This document shows, piece by piece, positions 61,283-64,000 of a stretch of 64,000 nucleotides of DNA. Where the stretch lies: NCBI RefSeq assembly GCF_033441515.1, contig NZ_JAWQJT010000001.1:4092001-4156000 (forward strand), given 5' to 3'. The notes under the pieces are model-generated. The model was not told where the DNA came from, made no database searches, and saw nothing but the letters and a program-made list of their open reading frames with translations. Source of the DNA: Amycolatopsis solani. Lineage in GTDB: Bacteria; Actinomycetota; Actinomycetes; Mycobacteriales; Pseudonocardiaceae. Each line of letters begins with the position of its first letter. The stretch's first letter is position 1. The translations under genes were made by a program, and so were the position numbers.

Positions 61283-64000
61283 GTGAAGAAGTCACGCACG
61301 GTGCTGCCGTTCGTCGCCTTGGCCGCGACGGTGTTCGCCGCTCCCGCCCACGCCGACCCGCTCAGAGCGCCGCTCGGCACGCCGCCGGTCGAGGCCGCGC
61401 CCGCCGCGTCCTCGGCCCACGAAGGCCCGGCCGCCTTCGCCGCCGCGGACCCCGACGACGGGCTCGTCACCGGCAGCGCGACCACCGAGGTCGCGCCCGG
61501 GCTGAGCCTCACCCAGTTCGACCGGTTCGACCCGGCGGGCTGGATCCGCGGCGACACCCTCGCCGTCGACCTGGGCAGCAAGGTCCTGAAGCCCACGTAC
61601 CTCAGCCCCGGCACGGTTTCCGCGCGCACACCGCTCTCGCAGCAGGTCGCGCGCGCGGGCGCGGTCGCCGGCGTCAACGGCGACTTCTTCGACATCAACG
61701 CCACCGGCGCCCCGATCGGCGTCGGCATCGACGGCGGGCAGCTGCAGACCGCGCCCGCCGCCGGCCACAACCTCACCGCGTCGATCACCGACGAGGGCAA
61801 GGCGCGGCTGGCTTCGGTCTTCCTCGAGGCCACCGTGACGCTGCCGGGCGGCACGGCGAAGGCCACGAACTTCAACAGCCCGGTCCTCGGCACGGACGCG
61901 ATCGGCGTCTACACGCCGTTGTGGGGTGCTTCCGGGCGCGCGACTTCGGTGGCCGGGGCCACGCGGGTGCGCGAGGTCGAGCTCCGCGACGGGGTCGTCA
62001 CCGCCGTGCGCGAGCAACCCGCGAGTGGCCCGATCGCGGCGGGCACCACGCTGCTGCTGGCCCGCGAAGCCGGCGCGGACGCGCTCGCCGCGCTCGAACC
62101 GGGTGACCAGGTCGGCGTCACCTACGCGCCCCGCTCGGACGCCGGGAAGATCGCGGTCGCGGTGGGCGGCAACGAAGTCCTGGTCCGCGACGGCGTCGTG
62201 CAGCCCGTCGACAACGTGGCCATGCACCCGCGGACCGCGGTCGGCTTCTCCGCCGACGGCAAGCGGCTCTGGCTGGCCACTGTGGACGGACGGCAGGCCG
62301 ACAGCCGCGGCCTGACCGAGCTGGAACTGGCCCGGCACATGAAGAACCTCGGCGCCGACGACGCGATCAACCTCGACGGCGGCGGGTCCTCGACGCTCTT
62401 GGCGCGCACCGAGGGCGAGGCCGCGCCGAGTGTGCGGAACTCGCCGTCCGACGGCGGGGAACGCCTGGTGCCCAACGGCATCGGCTTCGCGACCGTGCCG
62501 GGCAGCGGCAAGCTGACGGCGTTCTCCCCGGCGACCGCCGTGGCGACAGCGGACGCGAACCGCGTGCTGGCCGGCCTGACCCGGCGCCTGGTCGCCGACG
62601 GCCACGACGAAACCGGCGCCGCGGTGGCGGCCGAGCCGCACTGGGCGACGTCCGACCTCCGGCGGGCCACCGTGACCCGCGGGGTCGTGACCGGTCACAG
62701 CGCGGGGTCCGTCGACGTCTTCGCGAAGTCCGGCCGCGCGTCCGGGAAGACGACGCTTTCCGTGCTGGGCATGCCGGTCCGGCTGGGCACCAGCACCGAG
62801 CAGGTCGCGCTGTCGGCCGCCGGGGCGAAGAGCACGTTCAAGGTCTACGGCTACGACGCCGACGGCTACGGCACCTGGCTGGAGCCCGACGACGTCAAGC
62901 TCGACTACGACCACTCCGTCGTGCGCGTCGAGCCGTCGGGCGACGGGTACGCGGTGACCGCGCTGACCGCGTCCGGGGCGACCGCGATCACCGCGTCGGC
63001 CGCGGGCTTCACCACGCACCTGGCCGCTTCGGTGGGCACCGTGCCGCAGGTCGCCGCCCCGCTGGACGGCCCGGCGGGCTGGACGGCGACGGTGTTCCCG
63101 GCGGTCGTCGGCGCGGCGCTGTCGGCGGCACCCGGGCGCGACGGCGGGGCCGGTCTGGCGCTCGACTACCGGCTGACCGGCACGAACGCCACCCGCGCGG
63201 CCTACGTGACGCCGTCCGCGCCGCTCGCCGTCCCGGCCGGCACCCAGAAGATCGGGCTGTGGGTGAACGGCGACGGCAAGGGCGCGTGGCTGCGGGCCGA
63301 ACTGCGCGACGCCGCGAACGTGGCGTCCGTCGTGGACCTTTCGCTGAGCGTGGACTGGACGGGCTGGCGGTACGTCACGGCCGCGGTCCCGGCCGGGCTG
63401 CCCGACGGTCAGCGCCTCGCGCGGTTCTACGCCGTCGAAAACGTGCCGGACCAGCAGTACGAAGGCCGGCTGGTGTTCGACGACCTGACGTTCGAGGTGG
63501 CGCCGACCACTTCGGTGCCCGCCGACCCGGCCCCGCGCGACCCCGCGCTGGTCACCGACGGCGTGCTGACCGGCGGCCTGCGCGTCGCGGTGGTCAGCGA
63601 CGCCCAGTTCACCGCGGACGACCCGGCCGGCCCGCTGGTCGCCCAGGCCCGGCGGGCGCTGCGCGAAGCCGTCGCCGCGAAGCCGGACCTGGTGCTGATC
63701 AACGGCGACTTCGTCGACCGGGGGACGGCGCCCGACTTCGCGCTGGCCCGTCAGGTGATCGCCGACGAGCTCGACGGCAAGGTGCCCTGGTACTACGTGC
63801 CGGGCAACCACGAGGCCGAGGCGGGCAACGGGCTCGCCAACTTCCAGGCGGTCTTCGGGGAGACCCACCGCGTCGTCGACGTGCACGGCATCCGGCTGGT
63901 GCTCATGGATTCCTCGCGGGGCTCGCTGCGGGCGGGCGGGTTCGACCAGGTCCGGATGCTGCGCTCGGCGCTCGACTCGGCGGCGGCGGACCGGTCCGTG
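61283..64000 (+). CDS. Secreted phosphodiester-glycosidase plus metallophosphoesterase protein, cut by window end
   Basis: GTG 61283 begins VKKSRTVLPFVALAATVFAAPAHA, a signal peptide. At least 906 codons are present and the frame runs off the right edge. Domain 1 (about 60-420) is of the NAGPA/DUF2233 phosphodiester-glycosidase type: GVNGDFFDINATGAPIG, NLDGGGSSTLLART and LVPNGIGFATV. A middle beta-rich part (about 420-750) includes a carbohydrate-binding-like stretch. Domain 2 from about 765 is a calcineurin-like phosphoesterase: VAVVSDAQF, LVLINGDFVDRG and VPGNHEAEAG. The fusion pairs cleavage of sugar-1-phosphodiesters with phosphate release, which would suit degradation of phosphoglycans or wall polymers; substrate is inference. 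Confidence 0.85.
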   Translation, partial: MKKSRTVLPFVALAATVFAAPAHADPLRAPLGTPPVEAAPAASSAHEGPAAFAAADPDDGLVTGSATTEVAPGLSLTQFDRFDPAGWIRGDTLAVDLGSKVLKPTYLSPGTVSARTPLSQQVARAGAVAGVNGDFFDINATGAPIGVGIDGGQLQTAPAAGHNLTASITDEGKARLASVFLEATVTLPGGTAKATNFNSPVLGTDAIGVYTPLWGASGRATSVAGATRVREVELRDGVVTAVREQPASGPIAAGTTLLLAREAGADALAALEPGDQVGVTYAPRSDAGKIAVAVGGNEVLVRDGVVQPVDNVAMHPRTAVGFSADGKRLWLATVDGRQADSRGLTELELARHMKNLGADDAINLDGGGSSTLLARTEGEAAPSVRNSPSDGGERLVPNGIGFATVPGSGKLTAFSPATAVATADANRVLAGLTRRLVADGHDETGAAVAAEPHWATSDLRRATVTRGVVTGHSAGSVDVFAKSGRASGKTTLSVLGMPVRLGTSTEQVALSAAGAKSTFKVYGYDADGYGTWLEPDDVKLDYDHSVVRVEPSGDGYAVTALTASGATAITASAAGFTTHLAASVGTVPQVAAPLDGPAGWTATVFPAVVGAALSAAPGRDGGAGLALDYRLTGTNATRAAYVTPSAPLAVPAGTQKIGLWVNGDGKGAWLRAELRDAANVASVVDLSLSVDWTGWRYVTAAVPAGLPDGQRLARFYAVENVPDQQYEGRLVFDDLTFEVAPTTSVPADPAPRDPALVTDGVLTGGLRVAVVSDAQFTADDPAGPLVAQARRALREAVAAKPDLVLINGDFVDRGTAPDFALARQVIADELDGKVPWYYVPGNHEAEAGNGLANFQAVFGETHRVVDVHGIRLVLMDSSRGSLRAGGFDQVRMLRSALDSAAADRSV

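Noticed and set aside
61292..63886. 864-residue minus-strand open frame at the right end
   Set aside because: It mirrors the secreted glycosidase/phosphoesterase gene and has no domain of its own.

Overview
The window is very GC-rich (roughly 70% or more), densely coded, and uses many GTG starts and ATGA/GTGA start-stop overlaps. Tandem clpP1-clpP2-clpX after tig, a valS-folC-DUF4233-ndk gene set, a probable mycothiol-dependent enzyme, LytR-CpsA-Psr and PhoD proteins and many TetR regulators point to an actinomycete, most likely Pseudonocardiaceae (Amycolatopsis-like). This is inferred from gene content, not a database match. No rRNA, CRISPR array, intact insertion sequence or convincing canonical tRNA was seen.

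Layout. 0-4.1 kb: secreted enzymes (a GH99-like protein cut by the window start, and a large subtilase). 4.3-7.4 kb: a tetR-ABC-permease drug-efflux operon behind nested palindromes. 7.6-13.3 kb: a YtcJ-type amidohydrolase, a secreted GH92 mannosidase with a LacI-like operator, a DUF2127 membrane protein, a PP2C-like phosphatase and an NTF2-fold protein. 13.3-24.6 kb: envelope-glycan genes (GT39, GT2-GtrA, a second GT39, a histidine kinase without a neighbouring response regulator). These two GT39 paralogues bracket a patch with decayed or orphan mobile-element-like genes (16.5-18.0 kb) and a three-gene XRE-sensor/GT-A/GNAT cassette (18.2-21.0 kb). That cassette is the best candidate here for an undescribed system.

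24.7-28.1 kb: a small anchored protein, then a desaturase fused to its own FAD/2Fe-2S reductase, divergent from a TetR gene. 28.3-33.1 kb: the protein-quality-control locus tig, clpP1, clpP2, clpX, with strong hairpins between units. 33.1-38.4 kb: a MEDS-HATPase signalling protein, a Tat-type esterase, and a TetR/carotenoid-oxygenase pair sharing twin operators. 37.6-47.2 kb: a formate/oxalate-flavoured region (fdhD, OFA-type MFS transporter with its 42-residue small subunit, SDR, and an FdhF/YdeP molybdoenzyme), together with an LCP protein, a lipoprotein and a MarR/MFS pair. 47.3-60.4 kb: valS, folC, DUF4233 and ndk in their usual order, but separated by inserted secreted-enzyme and regulator genes (SGNH hydrolase, methyltransferase, epimerase/TetR, penicillin-acylase-family enzyme, PhoD). 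60.5-64 kb: a DinB/MDMPI-type enzyme and a large secreted phosphodiester-glycosidase plus metallophosphoesterase protein that runs off the end.

Intergenic DNA is rich in perfect palindromes. Some look like terminators, some like operators, and one family (core AATGACTCATT) recurs in clusters at 34.05-34.3 kb and 59.6-59.94 kb.
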